The notes under the pieces were generated by a model. It was not told the DNA's origin. It searched no databases and worked only from the letters and a program-made list of their open reading frames with translations. Of a stretch of 64,000 nucleotides of DNA, positions 27,686-36,117 are shown piece by piece; position 1 is the first letter of the stretch, and each line of letters opens with the position of its first letter. The position numbers and the translations under genes are program-made. Source of the DNA: Candidatus Babeliales bacterium (GTDB taxonomy: Bacteria > Babelota > Babeliae > Babelales > RVW-14); NCBI GenBank assembly GCA_019746485.1, contig JAIERW010000006.1:1-64000 (forward strand), given 5' to 3'.

Positions 27686-28411
27686 TTAGTGCCCAAGTCC
27701 GTTCAAGGCCGTTGCCAAGGCCGCCAATTTTGCTTTGAGGGCGGTAAGGCTGGTTGTGAGTTGGTCGAGGGGGGTTGCTGGAGCTTTTGGTGCTGTTCTA
27801 ATAAGCTCAAGAGCTCTATTGAAAATTCGCGTTGAGCTGTATCCAGTTTTAAGAGGGTTGTTTTGCCACTCAATGTAAGCATTTGTTAGGAATTGATTCC
27901 ATTTTAAAAAAGGGATTGGTTGTTTTGTGTAAGCATCTTTTGCTGGAATTATTATTTCGGCATCAATTTGGGGCCAATAATTTCTTAAGTCTGTACACTG
28001 GTTAAGATTTGCAAAGAGTATTAGAGCCCCTACAAGATCATTATTACTTGGATGGCTTGTTGGTAAAGCTGCTGTTAAAGATCCTGTAACTATTGTAGAA
28101 ATGCGGTCGCGCTCAATGTTCAATTTATCAACAAATTCCTTCTGTTTTGTTGCTGGAAGTTCGTCTGATCCAAAAAGACTGCCGAAGCCCTTGGTTTTTG
28201 TGGTCGTAGTTAAATAGGTATTACCGTTAGTGTTGATTGCGCCGAGCCTTTGTGTTTTTTCAGCTTTGGTTTCAGGAGATATGACTTCTTTAAGATCACT
28301 AATAAGGGTATCTATACCATTACTGATTAGGCCTGTTTGGTAAGCCCCATACCCATTACCCACCACAAAAAACAATCCAACTAACAAAATCCCTAAAAAC
28401 TTTTTCTTCAT
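27686..28411 (-). CDS. Secreted single-domain relative of the giant coiled-coil protein
   Basis: 241 aa; signal peptide MKKKFLGILLVGLFFVVGNG. The body is one copy of the domain found twice in the upstream-encoded giant protein: ID-LISDLKE start, TYLTTTTK, ATKQKEF, an ALILFANLNQCTDLRNYWP helix, and TGYSSTRIFNRALELI at the end. It finishes with the leucine module LTALKAKLAALATALNGLG. A short secreted paralogue sitting beside the larger one suggests local duplication and domain shuffling. Function unknown. Confidence 0.78.
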   Translation of the reverse strand: MKKKFLGILLVGLFFVVGNGYGAYQTGLISNGIDTLISDLKEVISPETKAEKTQRLGAINTNGNTYLTTTTKTKGFGSLFGSDELPATKQKEFVDKLNIERDRISTIVTGSLTAALPTSHPSNNDLVGALILFANLNQCTDLRNYWPQIDAEIIIPAKDAYTKQPIPFLKWNQFLTNAYIEWQNNPLKTGYSSTRIFNRALELIRTAPKAPATPLDQLTTSLTALKAKLAALATALNGLGH

Positions 28412-28603
28412 TACAAAACCCTTTCTCGGTATTCATAACACAACCAGAACAAAAAAATGACACTAAAAATTATGCTAAATACTTTCTTTTTGAATTGCCA
28501 GTCTTGAGAAAATTTTTGCCAAAAATCTCAGTTTGAAGGGTTTATTTTGGAAGTTTCTTATTTCTTGAATTGCCGGCTGCAAAGTGGCAAACTATGCGCA
28601 GGA

Positions 28604-28663
28604 TGGCCAGCCTACGCTCTTCGTAGCTTCAACCTTCGCTAAGATAGCTATGGCTGACGGGCT
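28604..28663. repeat. Imperfect palindromic element in a 321-base gap
   Basis: The gap 28412-28732 holds no gene that I can support. Its first 130 bases are AT-rich, the expected promoter region of the minus-strand gene. Within 28604-28663, CAGCCTACGCTCTTCGTAGC and GCTAAGATAGCTATGGCTG form an imperfect inverted repeat with a CTTCG core like those of the other palindromic elements in the window. The plus-strand gene begins 70 bases later with ribosome-binding site GGGAGGAGAAGGG. Confidence 0.4.
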
Positions 28664-28732
28664 TGCATGCAGGCCTGTAGTGCCGTGCGGGAAAAGTTTG
28701 AAATATCACATTTTGGGAGGAGAAGGGTAAGC

Positions 28733-29267
28733 ATGAGAAAGCGATTTGTATTTCTTGTATTGTGCGCAATAACTTCAACAACTTCAATGCCGGTGCATGC
28801 CGTTTCTTGGGGCGTAAAGCTGCGCAGTGTCTACAAAAAATGTGACATTTCAAAAACACAACGTAATGATTTGTTGAGAACTATTAACAAATTCCTGAAC
28901 AAAATAAACATTAAATCAAGCCACTATACGCTTGTTGAGCGGGCGGTGAGTGCCATTCACGCCGGTATTCCATTTCCAGAAGTTCCCGACTTTGAACCGA
29001 TTATTGTTGAATATTTAGGTCAGCCAGGTACGCCCAGTGGCCTTGTTACGTTCAGGTCGCTCAAAGCAGTTATTTTTTAAGACTATTATCGACTTTTGCA
29101 CGGTCAATCGAGAAGAAATAAAACAATCACACGACGTTGTTGCCTGGTGTTTGGCTGATAGTGACACTGATGATGATAGTGACGATGATGGTGGTAACGC
29201 TCAAGATTTTGAAGTTGTGTTGAGCAACAAGTTTTCTAGGCTTGTGATTGAGGGGGAGAGTTCATGA
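28733..29267 (+). pseudogene. Secreted acidic-tail protein, broken by a one-base frameshift in a T run
   Basis: From the ATG at 28733 a signal peptide (ending PVHA) and VYKKCDISKTQRN helical domain run to a TAA at 29078-29080. The continuation is found in the next frame (FKTIIDFCTVNREE...DSDTDDDSDDDGG) up to a TGA at 29265-29267 overlapping the next ATG. Removing one T from the T6 run at 29073-29078 joins the two parts into one 177-residue protein with the same layout as the two genes downstream. It may be a real mutation, a slippage-controlled on/off switch, or a sequencing error. Confidence 0.65.
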
Positions 29268-29932
29268 ATAAACTTATCAAAAGAATGTGTTTGATGGTGC
29301 TGGTGGTGGCAAGCTTTTTAACATCGTTGCAGGCAGATGGCTATCAAGTTTTATATGACGCGTACAAAAAGCTGGGCATTAACCGCAGCGCTATTGCCAC
29401 ACACATTGTGTCTGTCAAAGAAGCTGTTGAGTGGCTTGAAGAGTCTGACGAATCATTGGTGCCTGTGTTGTTCATTCACATGGTTCGCGAGGCCGTTACA
29501 GAAGGCCTTTCGTTTGCCAGCGCCAAAAAGAAAAGAAAAAACATAGCAAGTACCATCAGACAGGAGACACAGCGCTTGCTGACAGAAAATCCTTCGATTG
29601 CGAGTAAAGATTTAGTAGTCGAAATTTTGTGCGCCTGTTTGGATAATTTGTATGGCCAAGAGCTGCGCGACAAACCATACGTTCGCGCTGCGCGTCCACA
29701 ACGTCAGCGCACTCGCTGGGAGCTGAAAGCCTACACTGGCAATAGTTATGAACAAACACGCTTTGGTGCTACGGCCTGTGGCGATGATACTGAAGATGTA
29801 ATCAGGCAAGAGTGTGATGACGATGAGGGCTTTTTTAGCCAAGAAGATGCAGCGTTGGCCCGTCATTACACAACGCCACCGCGCACTAGTTGGTCGATGG
29901 GCGATCTTTTTGATGTCGCAGACTTTCAGTAA
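29264..29932 (+). CDS. Secreted protein of a three-gene paralogous family
   Basis: 222 aa; strong GGGGGAGA ribosome-binding site; signal peptide ending SLQA. The domain opens YDAYKKLGINRSAI, comparable to VYKKCDISKTQ and AYKKLNITPVE in the genes on either side, then is helical to about residue 140. A region containing QRQRTRWELKAYTG is basic and the last 50 residues are acidic (DDTEDVIRQECDDDEGFF). Start overlaps the upstream stop (ATGA). Function unknown; candidate secreted protein. Confidence 0.75.
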   Translation: MNKLIKRMCLMVLVVASFLTSLQADGYQVLYDAYKKLGINRSAIATHIVSVKEAVEWLEESDESLVPVLFIHMVREAVTEGLSFASAKKKRKNIASTIRQETQRLLTENPSIASKDLVVEILCACLDNLYGQELRDKPYVRAARPQRQRTRWELKAYTGNSYEQTRFGATACGDDTEDVIRQECDDDEGFFSQEDAALARHYTTPPRTSWSMGDLFDVADFQ

Positions 29933-30027
29933 TTTACTCAGAAAGCTTAGACAAATCGAAAAAAAACAGCCACACTATTGCCTTGAAAAATAGGTCAGTG
30001 TGTTTGTTTTTTGAAGGGATTATTCTC

Positions 30028-30537
30028 ATGAATTGCATCATGAAATGCATTGTTTTGTCTTTGTGTCTTTCTGGTTCTGCCTTTAGTGCTTCATCAAAGC
30101 CTAAACCAAAATTTCTTACTACTGCTTACAAAAAATTGAATATTACTCCTGTGGAGAGTGACAAGCTTTTTGAAGCGATGAGCCAAGCTCTTGAAAATCT
30201 GAAAATGAATGGTAAAAATTATCACACGCTTACTACTGCGGTAATGGCGGGGTTGCCGGTAATTCATCCGTATTTGGAGAGAGACAAGATTGAGCAGGAA
30301 ACTGCGCAGCATTTTGCCCAATTTTTTTCACTGAAAGAGCATACTATTGATAACTTAGTTTTTGGCTATTTGCGCTTTCTGTTGGTTAAGGCTCGCCCTA
30401 AAAAAGTAAGAGTTTTCTCAGATGTTCGAACAAGCGACGAGTTGGCTTTGCGTCAGTACAAAGGCAAGAGTTTTGATGACTGTCCGTTCGACGACGACAG
30501 CTTTTCTGATGAAGACTCTTTCAGCGACCAAGAGTAA
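30028..30537 (+). CDS. Secreted protein of the same three-gene family
   Basis: 169 aa from the ATG at 30028 (GAAGGGA about 8 bases upstream); an in-frame TTG at 29983 and an ATG at 30040 are alternatives. The signal peptide is followed by TAYKKLNITPVES, a helical domain, RPKKVRVFSDVRTSDEL, and an acidic Asp/Ser tail (DDDSFSDEDSFSDQE). The shared layout (signal peptide, YKKL-x-I helix, basic patch, acidic tail) defines the family. It is the last gene before repeat element B. Confidence 0.75.
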   Translation: MNCIMKCIVLSLCLSGSAFSASSKPKPKFLTTAYKKLNITPVESDKLFEAMSQALENLKMNGKNYHTLTTAVMAGLPVIHPYLERDKIEQETAQHFAQFFSLKEHTIDNLVFGYLRFLLVKARPKKVRVFSDVRTSDELALRQYKGKSFDDCPFDDDSFSDEDSFSDQE

Positions 30538-30547
30538 AGAGCCAAGA

Positions 30548-30701
30548 CCCTTCGAGACGCCCGTCTACGCCGAGCTCCTCAGGGCGAACGGAGCTGCAGG
30601 TTTTTACTATTAGTTTGTTTTTGTTTTGAATGTATGTTCCTTCGTTCCGTTTTCCCTGAGGAATCCTACGAAGCTTTAGCGAAGTAGGATGTCTCGAAGG
30701 G
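30548..30701. repeat. Inverted-repeat element B (REP/MITE-like)
   Basis: Outer ends CCCTTCGAGAC (30548) and GTCTCGAAGGG (to 30701), inner ends TCCTCAGGGCGAACGG and CCGTTTTCCCTGAGGA, about 55 bases of AT-rich spacer. The right arm has a nested hairpin (ATCCTAC ... GTAGGAT around a GAAGCTTTAGCGAA loop). Same ends as element C near 45.2 kb. It lies between the secreted-protein family and sufB and could act as a transcription stop as well as a dispersed repeat. Confidence 0.8.
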
Positions 30702-30750
30702 TTAGTTCTAAATAACCAAGAATGTGCTGTATTTGTTGCCCCTTTTGGGC

Positions 30751-30756
30751 TATACT
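30751..30756 (+). promoter_or_regulatory. Candidate -10 element for sufB
   Basis: TATACT lies about 45 bases before the sufB start, in the stretch between repeat element B and the gene. No good -35 hexamer is visible at 16-18 bases upstream (best is TGTATT), so this is a partial promoter call. Confidence 0.4.
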
Positions 30757-30801
30757 GACCGTTGGAGAAACTAGACGTTTAGTATCAGTTCCAGGTGGTT
30801 T

Positions 30802-32205
30802 ATGACAGAGCAGCACATTCCCCATTCCAGCGAGCAGCGCGGCGATTTCTTTGTTCCTGAGGCCTTTTCTTACAAATCTGAACGGGGCCTTACCGAAGAG
30901 ATTGTTCGCACCATTTCGGCTCAAAAACAAGAACCAGCCTGGATGCTTGAGCTGCGGCTCAAGGCCTTGCAAGAGTTTTTAGAGCGGCCCATGCAGTCTT
31001 GGGGGCCCGACCTTTCTGCCTTAAATATCGACGATATTTATTACTATCTCAAACCGGTAGGCAAGCAAGAACGCACCTGGGACGATGTTCCCAACGATAT
31101 CAAGAACACGTTTGACCGTTTGGGCGTGCCGCAAGCTGAGCGTGAACATTTGGCTGGCTTGGGTGCTCAATATGAGTCTGAAGTTGTCTACCATAATTTG
31201 AAACAAGAGTGGGTCGACCAAGGTGTTGTCTTTTTAGATACCGATTCTGGTTTAAAGCAATATCCCGATCTTTTCAAAGAATACTTTGGTAAAATAATCC
31301 CGTTTAATGATAACAAATTTGCGGCACTCAACACAGCGGTGTGGAGTGGTGGCAGCTTTATTTATGTGCCCAAGGGCGTTCATATTACCGTTCCGCTGCA
31401 AGCTTATTTTCGGATCAATGCAGAAAAAATGGGCCAGTTTGAGCGTACGCTCATTATTGCCGACGAGGGCGCAATTGTAAGTTATGTTGAGGGCTGCACT
31501 GCCCCAACCTACGTTACCAGTTCGCTGCATTCTGCCGTTGTAGAAATTATTGCAAGGCCGGGCGCGCGCGTGCGGTACTACACTATTCAAAACTGGTCAA
31601 AGAATGTTTTTAACTTAGTTACCAAGCGTGCGTATGCGTACAAAGATTCTATGGTAGAGTGGATTGACTGCAATTTGGGCAGCGGTATTACCATGAAATA
31701 TCCGGCAGTTATTTTGAAAGAAGAAGGCGCGCGCGCAGAAATATTGTCGATTGCTATGGCAAATTCACCGCACCAAATTCAAGATTCTGGTGGCAAAATT
31801 TCGCACGAAGCGCCCAACACCAGCTCGCGCATTATTTCAAAATCGATTAGCACCAAGGGCGGCCGCTGCAGTTATCGCGGTGCCGTTAAAGTGCCGGCGG
31901 GCATGATCAATTGCAAATCGTTTGTGCAGTGCGACGCACTCATTTTAGATTCTGCATCACGAACCGATACGTATCCGTACATCGAAATTAGTGAGCCAGA
32001 GGTAGACATTGGCCATGAGGCTTCAGTCAGCAAAATTAGTGAAGATCAATTGTTTTATTTGATGAGCCGCGGGCTTGATGATGCTGCTTCGCGCAATTTG
32101 ATTGTGAATGGTTTTATTGAGCCGCTGGTTAAAACGCTGCCGATGGAATTTGCGGTTGAAATGAACCGGCTGATTGAGCTTGAAATGGAAGGTAGTGTGG
32201 GTTAA
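30802..32205 (+). CDS. sufB: SufB: Fe-S cluster scaffold protein
   Basis: 467 aa; scaffold subunit of the SufBCD complex on which Fe-S clusters are built. The N-terminal block (PEAFSYKSERGLTEEIVR, WMLELRLKAL) and the core beta-helix segments FIYVPKGVHITVPLQ, YVEGCTAP, GGRCSYRG and DTYPYIEI are classic SufB. The late region includes EATVSKI-like HEASVSKISEDQLFYL and DDAASRNLIVNGFI. Ribosome-binding site AGGTGG. Its partner sufD follows after 2 bases; sufC is 20.6 kb upstream. No cysteine desulfurase gene is in the window. Confidence 0.95.
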   Translation: MTEQHIPHSSEQRGDFFVPEAFSYKSERGLTEEIVRTISAQKQEPAWMLELRLKALQEFLERPMQSWGPDLSALNIDDIYYYLKPVGKQERTWDDVPNDIKNTFDRLGVPQAEREHLAGLGAQYESEVVYHNLKQEWVDQGVVFLDTDSGLKQYPDLFKEYFGKIIPFNDNKFAALNTAVWSGGSFIYVPKGVHITVPLQAYFRINAEKMGQFERTLIIADEGAIVSYVEGCTAPTYVTSSLHSAVVEIIARPGARVRYYTIQNWSKNVFNLVTKRAYAYKDSMVEWIDCNLGSGITMKYPAVILKEEGARAEILSIAMANSPHQIQDSGGKISHEAPNTSSRIISKSISTKGGRCSYRGAVKVPAGMINCKSFVQCDALILDSASRTDTYPYIEISEPEVDIGHEASVSKISEDQLFYLMSRGLDDAASRNLIVNGFIEPLVKTLPMEFAVEMNRLIELEMEGSVG

Positions 32206-32207
32206 TT

Positions 32208-32948
32208 ATGACACAAATTATTAAACAGTCTGCAACACTGCGCAACAGTCCTGTTAACCTTTCGTGGGTTTTTAATGACGCGTTGGACGCTGTGCAAACA
32301 GAACCAGTGCCGGCAGAAACGCCACGACATTTTACCGTGCTTATTCCCGACGGAGCGTCAATTGACGTGGCCGACGATTTGCATGAACTTGGTTGGCTTA
32401 ACACCACGCTTGAATTGTTGGTTGGTGCCAACGCGACGCTTGCCTACACGCTCAAAGCTACGCATGGTATTGAACATGCGCTGAGTGGTAGCAAGCCGGT
32501 TGCTGATGCAACAGTGCTAACCCGCACCATCAATGTTCGTTTGTGTGGCCAGGGCGCGCGTGCAACAGTGCGCTGCCTGTGTTTTGGTTTTGGTAAAAAA
32601 ACGTTTAAATTTAAAACGCTGCAAGATCACCAAGCGCCCGATGCTACCAGCAGTTTGGTTATTAGAACGGTGTTGGACGATCAGTCGCAATTAATTTGTC
32701 ACAACTTAATTAAAGTTCAAAAAGATGCGCAGCGGACCGATGCTGAGCAAGAAAACAAAAATATTTTGCTTGCCCGCGGTGCGCGTGCGGTATCTATCCC
32801 CATGCTTGAAATTGAAGCTGACGATGTTCGTTGTCAACACGGTGCGGCAGTGAGTAGGCTTGATAACGAGCATCTCTTTTATTTGCAGAGCCGTGGGCTT
32901 GATGCGCAACAAACGCGCCAGATGCTCATTGAATCTTTTTTGAGTTAG
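32208..32948 (+). CDS. sufD: SufD: Fe-S cluster assembly protein, short form
   Basis: 246 aa, well below the usual 400 or so. The conserved SufB/SufD beta-helix core is present (LICHNLIKVQKDAQRTDAEQ, a MLEIEADDVRCQHGAAVSRL block with the functional His region, and YLQSRGLDAQQTRQMLIESF), while the usual N-terminal domain is largely missing. Whether this short form is ancestral or reduced cannot be decided here. Directly follows sufB, so they are co-translated. Confidence 0.88.
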   Translation: MTQIIKQSATLRNSPVNLSWVFNDALDAVQTEPVPAETPRHFTVLIPDGASIDVADDLHELGWLNTTLELLVGANATLAYTLKATHGIEHALSGSKPVADATVLTRTINVRLCGQGARATVRCLCFGFGKKTFKFKTLQDHQAPDATSSLVIRTVLDDQSQLICHNLIKVQKDAQRTDAEQENKNILLARGARAVSIPMLEIEADDVRCQHGAAVSRLDNEHLFYLQSRGLDAQQTRQMLIESFLS

Positions 32949-32955
32949 TTTTTTT

Positions 32956-33663
32956 ATGATCAAAAAACAAAACTTTTCTATCTTTTTTGGTGATGTGCAC
33001 ACGTGCTGGGCGCATCACCAATCTTTAGATTTTCCCATTCTGTGCGAAGAGCTACGCAGTCAGCAAGGGCTGCGCAACTTTGTACTGCTTAAACAAGTTC
33101 ATGGCGTTGATGGCATGTGCATTGACGCAAACACGCCCCTGCCCGAGCCGGTGGTACTGTATCCGCAGGATGGTGACTATCTGGTTACCAACCAAGTTGG
33201 GGTAGGGCTGGCAGTGCTTACCGCCGACTGCATGCCGGTGGTAATGTGCGATGTGACGCGCGGTGTGGTTGGCATTGCGCATGCCGGCTGGCGGGGTACG
33301 GTAACTGGCGTTGTGGTCAAGTTGGTTGCGCACATGCAGCAGGCTTTTGGCTGCGAGCCAGCGGAGTTGCAGGTCTACTTTGGCCCTTCGGCCCGTACCT
33401 GCTGTTATCAGGTGCAGCCCGACTTTAAGCAGTATCTTGAGCCGTTTGTGGGGTACGAGCTGTTGCTTGAGCGCAGTGACAAGCTGTTTTTTGACAAAGC
33501 TGCCTGCAACAAGCTGCAGCTGCTTCAGGCCGGTATTGTGGCCAAAAATATTGATGTTTCTCTGCATATCTGCACGGTATGCGACCATCGGTTCTATTCT
33601 TTTCGGCGCCAAAAGGCAGAAGCGGGCCGGAATGTTTCTGTTGTCTGGCTCAATGGAATCTAG
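32956..33663 (+). CDS. pgeF: Laccase-domain protein (PgeF/YfiH family purine nucleoside phosphorylase-like)
   Basis: 235 aa. Family signatures: TADCMPVVMCD, IAHAGWRGTV with zinc-ligand His, and GPSARTCCYQV with the metal-binding Cys. Members hydrolyse or phosphorolyse purine nucleosides or edit peptidoglycan precursors; the older annotation is multicopper polyphenol oxidase. The sequence alone does not choose between these. Follows sufD with 7 bases between, so it is probably in the suf operon. Confidence 0.88.
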   Translation: MIKKQNFSIFFGDVHTCWAHHQSLDFPILCEELRSQQGLRNFVLLKQVHGVDGMCIDANTPLPEPVVLYPQDGDYLVTNQVGVGLAVLTADCMPVVMCDVTRGVVGIAHAGWRGTVTGVVVKLVAHMQQAFGCEPAELQVYFGPSARTCCYQVQPDFKQYLEPFVGYELLLERSDKLFFDKAACNKLQLLQAGIVAKNIDVSLHICTVCDHRFYSFRRQKAEAGRNVSVVWLNGI

Positions 33664-33690
33664 ATATTATTGACTATTTGCAATCAAATC
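33664..33690 (+). promoter_or_regulatory. Conserved ATATTATTGACTATTTG element before the ankyrin-tailed gene
   Basis: The 17-base string ATATTATTGACTATTTG, followed by one variable base and AAT, occurs here and again at 37411-37431. It contains a good -35 (TTGACT); a matching -10 is only moderate at about 18 bases (TGTCAT). It lies about 90 bases before the gene at 33775. The two sites precede genes encoding related ankyrin-type modules, so a shared promoter or operator is likely. Confidence 0.5.
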
Positions 33691-33774
33691 AATTGTCATC
33701 AAAAGTAGTAGATTATTGTGGGCGCTTAGTGCCCATTTTTTGGATATTCAGACTTTTGAAAAAGGGGATTGGTT

Positions 33775-36117
33775 ATGAAGGCAGGTATAAAAGTGCGCAG
33801 CGTGCTGGGCTGGTTATTGATGTTGACCGTGCTGATTGCGACGACCATTGGCTCGGTGCAAGCTGGGCTTGGGTATTATGAACCGGCAAATTTGCGGGCG
33901 CTGAAAGCGGCAGGTGCTGAGTTGCATTCGCCGTTGCTGATGCTGGTTGAAGAAGAAGCATTAACGGAAAAATTAAAAGAATATCCTACCGGTGAGATTG
34001 GGAATGTGACGTGGAATTTGGCTGCGTCTGTTCGTTTGGGTTATTATCCCATTGTGGTTACCACCTCAGTTTTATACAATTTCTTAACGCGTAAGCAGCA
34101 AGGAAAAAATAAAAACCTGCAAAAGTCTCCATTTGATCAACAAGGTTGGTCGATATACGATGTTGCGGGTACCCCGTTGTTTTTATTGGTGCCGCATGCC
34201 TACACTAATATCTACGGCTTTAGTCATTTTAAGTCGGAAAATTTGAGAGATTTAACATCGTTATTACCACGATCTGGTGATGATTACGAGCCTTTACTTG
34301 CCCAGATTGCAGGCTTTCCTGTTGATATGTCGCGCAGAGAACCTTTTGGTAACAGAATTCCGCACAAAGCTGCTACTCGTTGCAATGGTTCTGAGCTAGC
34401 AAAAATTTTTAAAAATAATCCACCATATGTTTTTGACGTTCTCATTCATGGGCATGGTAATTTTAAGCATGGCGGAAACATTTGTGGTATGACTATTGAT
34501 GCCACGCGTACCAATTTAGACCTTTTAACAACACACTTTAAAGCTGGTGTTGTTATGTTGAGAACGTGTAGTTCTGGTGGTAAGCACATTGGTATTATAG
34601 AAATGGACGAGCTTAATGTTCGACCAGATCATGACTACATTTTAATTAGTAATTCTGTTACCGACGCGCCCATTGCAACAAACTACAAAATGTCGTTGTC
34701 GTGGAACCCTCAAATTTTTGATCGGGCGGCGCGTGTGCATGATAGCAAAGGCGCCCTTAATGCCTTGCTCAAAGGGGTAGTTGCTATTGAGCCACGTCCA
34801 TTTTCGGTGCATAACATTTCTATGTATCCGCAAGTGTGGCTGCCAGGTAGTGCAGCTTTTCAGACGGAAGAAATTGATAACGATGTGAATGTTCTTGATA
34901 ACAACGAAGCGCGTACCATGGCGCAAACTGGACAGCCGTTTGTAGCAAACCAACAAGCAATTTTATTTTATCCGCCAGAATTGCAGGTACCACTGGTGGT
35001 GAATGCAAAGCCGTACGATGCAGAACAAGGCGGGTGGAGCAAGAAAAATCATTATTGGAAAAATCTGCCAACATTGCTTGAGTTTTTGGTTGAAAATAAA
35101 GATGTTTTAACAGTTGTTGCAAGCAACCCTGGTGCTTTTCCACGCCTTTCGGCTTTGCAAGCAGCTGGTGATTTTGCGCCACCGCTCAGCCGTAACTTGT
35201 ACCCAACCATTGTTTCTATGGTGCGCGGCGAAGGTACGCACCATGTAAAGCGTTTTGAAGTTCAGGCACTACGCAAAGCAAACGGTGTTTTGCATGCGAT
35301 TCGTGACGGATTTTTTGACGTTGCGCGTCGTCAAACCATAAAAACTTTTGCCATTGACCAAGTTGTTGGTAATAACGATATTACCGCTATTCTTGAGGCT
35401 GTGCGCGCAAGCCAGGGTATCGTGAGCCCTCATCCGCTTGAAGTAGCGTTGGGTGCTGGTGAGCGGGTTGCGTTGCGCAATGTTTTAATTGCAAGCCAGG
35501 CTTACAAAGATGAGCAGCGGGAATGGAAGCAATGGGTTTCGTTAAAATTTGAAGTGAATGGTACTGCCTGGGCTTTTAGGTGGGACGGCATGGAGATGGG
35601 TGGTGGTGATGTTACGCGGCCATGGAATTTTGCGGTGCTTGATGTTGCTGCATTGAACAACGCTTTTAATAGTGCACAACAAAATGTTGGTGCAAAGCTG
35701 CATCGAGAAATAAGCGTTCAGCCAGCTGTTGAGCAGCCGGTGCCAGGACCAATTGCTTCTGCCGAACCAGGGCCAATTGCTGAACCAGTGCCTGGTCCAA
35801 TTGCGCCGGTGGTTGAAGAAGAACAAGTAGCGAGTGCCCAGCCAGTTGAAGAAGTGCGAGCATTGCCGGTTTATGAACCAACGGCTGAACCGGTTGTGCC
35901 AGTGGTGTCAGCACCAGCGCCAATTGTTTCTGCACAAAGTTTAAATGACCAGCTCTTGGCTGTTGTTAGTGCGCCAGGTAGGCAAGGCATGCAGCGCGTT
36001 GTTGCGTTGTTGGCGCAAGGTGCCGACCCTAACTATCCTGGTGTTTTGGCGGCTGCGGTGCGAACGGGCAAGGTTCAGATTGCTAAGCTTTTGAGAAGCG
36101 CAAAACGCGCGCGCTAG
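33775..36117 (+). CDS. Secreted protein with possible caspase-type dyad and ankyrin-like C-terminus
   Basis: 780 aa from the ATG at 33775 (AAAGGGGA upstream); signal peptide ending SVQA. A core region around residues 215-275 reads [10 protein letters not shown] (His225/His227) ... [12 protein letters not shown] (Cys265), which fits the strand-His-Gly then strand-Cys pattern of clan CD (caspase/gingipain-type) peptidases. After about residue 640 a Pro-rich linker repeats PGPIA several times. The last 60 residues (LNDQLLAVV...[13 protein letters not shown]) are ankyrin-like and match the protein at 37.9 kb. The peptidase assignment is tentative. Confidence 0.65.
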   Translation: MKAGIKVRSVLGWLLMLTVLIATTIGSVQAGLGYYEPANLRALKAAGAELHSPLLMLVEEEALTEKLKEYPTGEIGNVTWNLAASVRLGYYPIVVTTSVLYNFLTRKQQGKNKNLQKSPFDQQGWSIYDVAGTPLFLLVPHAYTNIYGFSHFKSENLRDLTSLLPRSGDDYEPLLAQIAGFPVDMSRREPFGNRIPHKAATRCNGSELAKIFKNNPPYVFDVLIHGHGNFKHGGNICGMTIDATRTNLDLLTTHFKAGVVMLRTCSSGGKHIGIIEMDELNVRPDHDYILISNSVTDAPIATNYKMSLSWNPQIFDRAARVHDSKGALNALLKGVVAIEPRPFSVHNISMYPQVWLPGSAAFQTEEIDNDVNVLDNNEARTMAQTGQPFVANQQAILFYPPELQVPLVVNAKPYDAEQGGWSKKNHYWKNLPTLLEFLVENKDVLTVVASNPGAFPRLSALQAAGDFAPPLSRNLYPTIVSMVRGEGTHHVKRFEVQALRKANGVLHAIRDGFFDVARRQTIKTFAIDQVVGNNDITAILEAVRASQGIVSPHPLEVALGAGERVALRNVLIASQAYKDEQREWKQWVSLKFEVNGTAWAFRWDGMEMGGGDVTRPWNFAVLDVAALNNAFNSAQQNVGAKLHREISVQPAVEQPVPGPIASAEPGPIAEPVPGPIAPVVEEEQVASAQPVEEVRALPVYEPTAEPVVPVVSAPAPIVSAQSLNDQLLAVVSAPGRQGMQRVVALLAQGADPNYPGVLAAAVRTGKVQIAKLLRSAKRAR

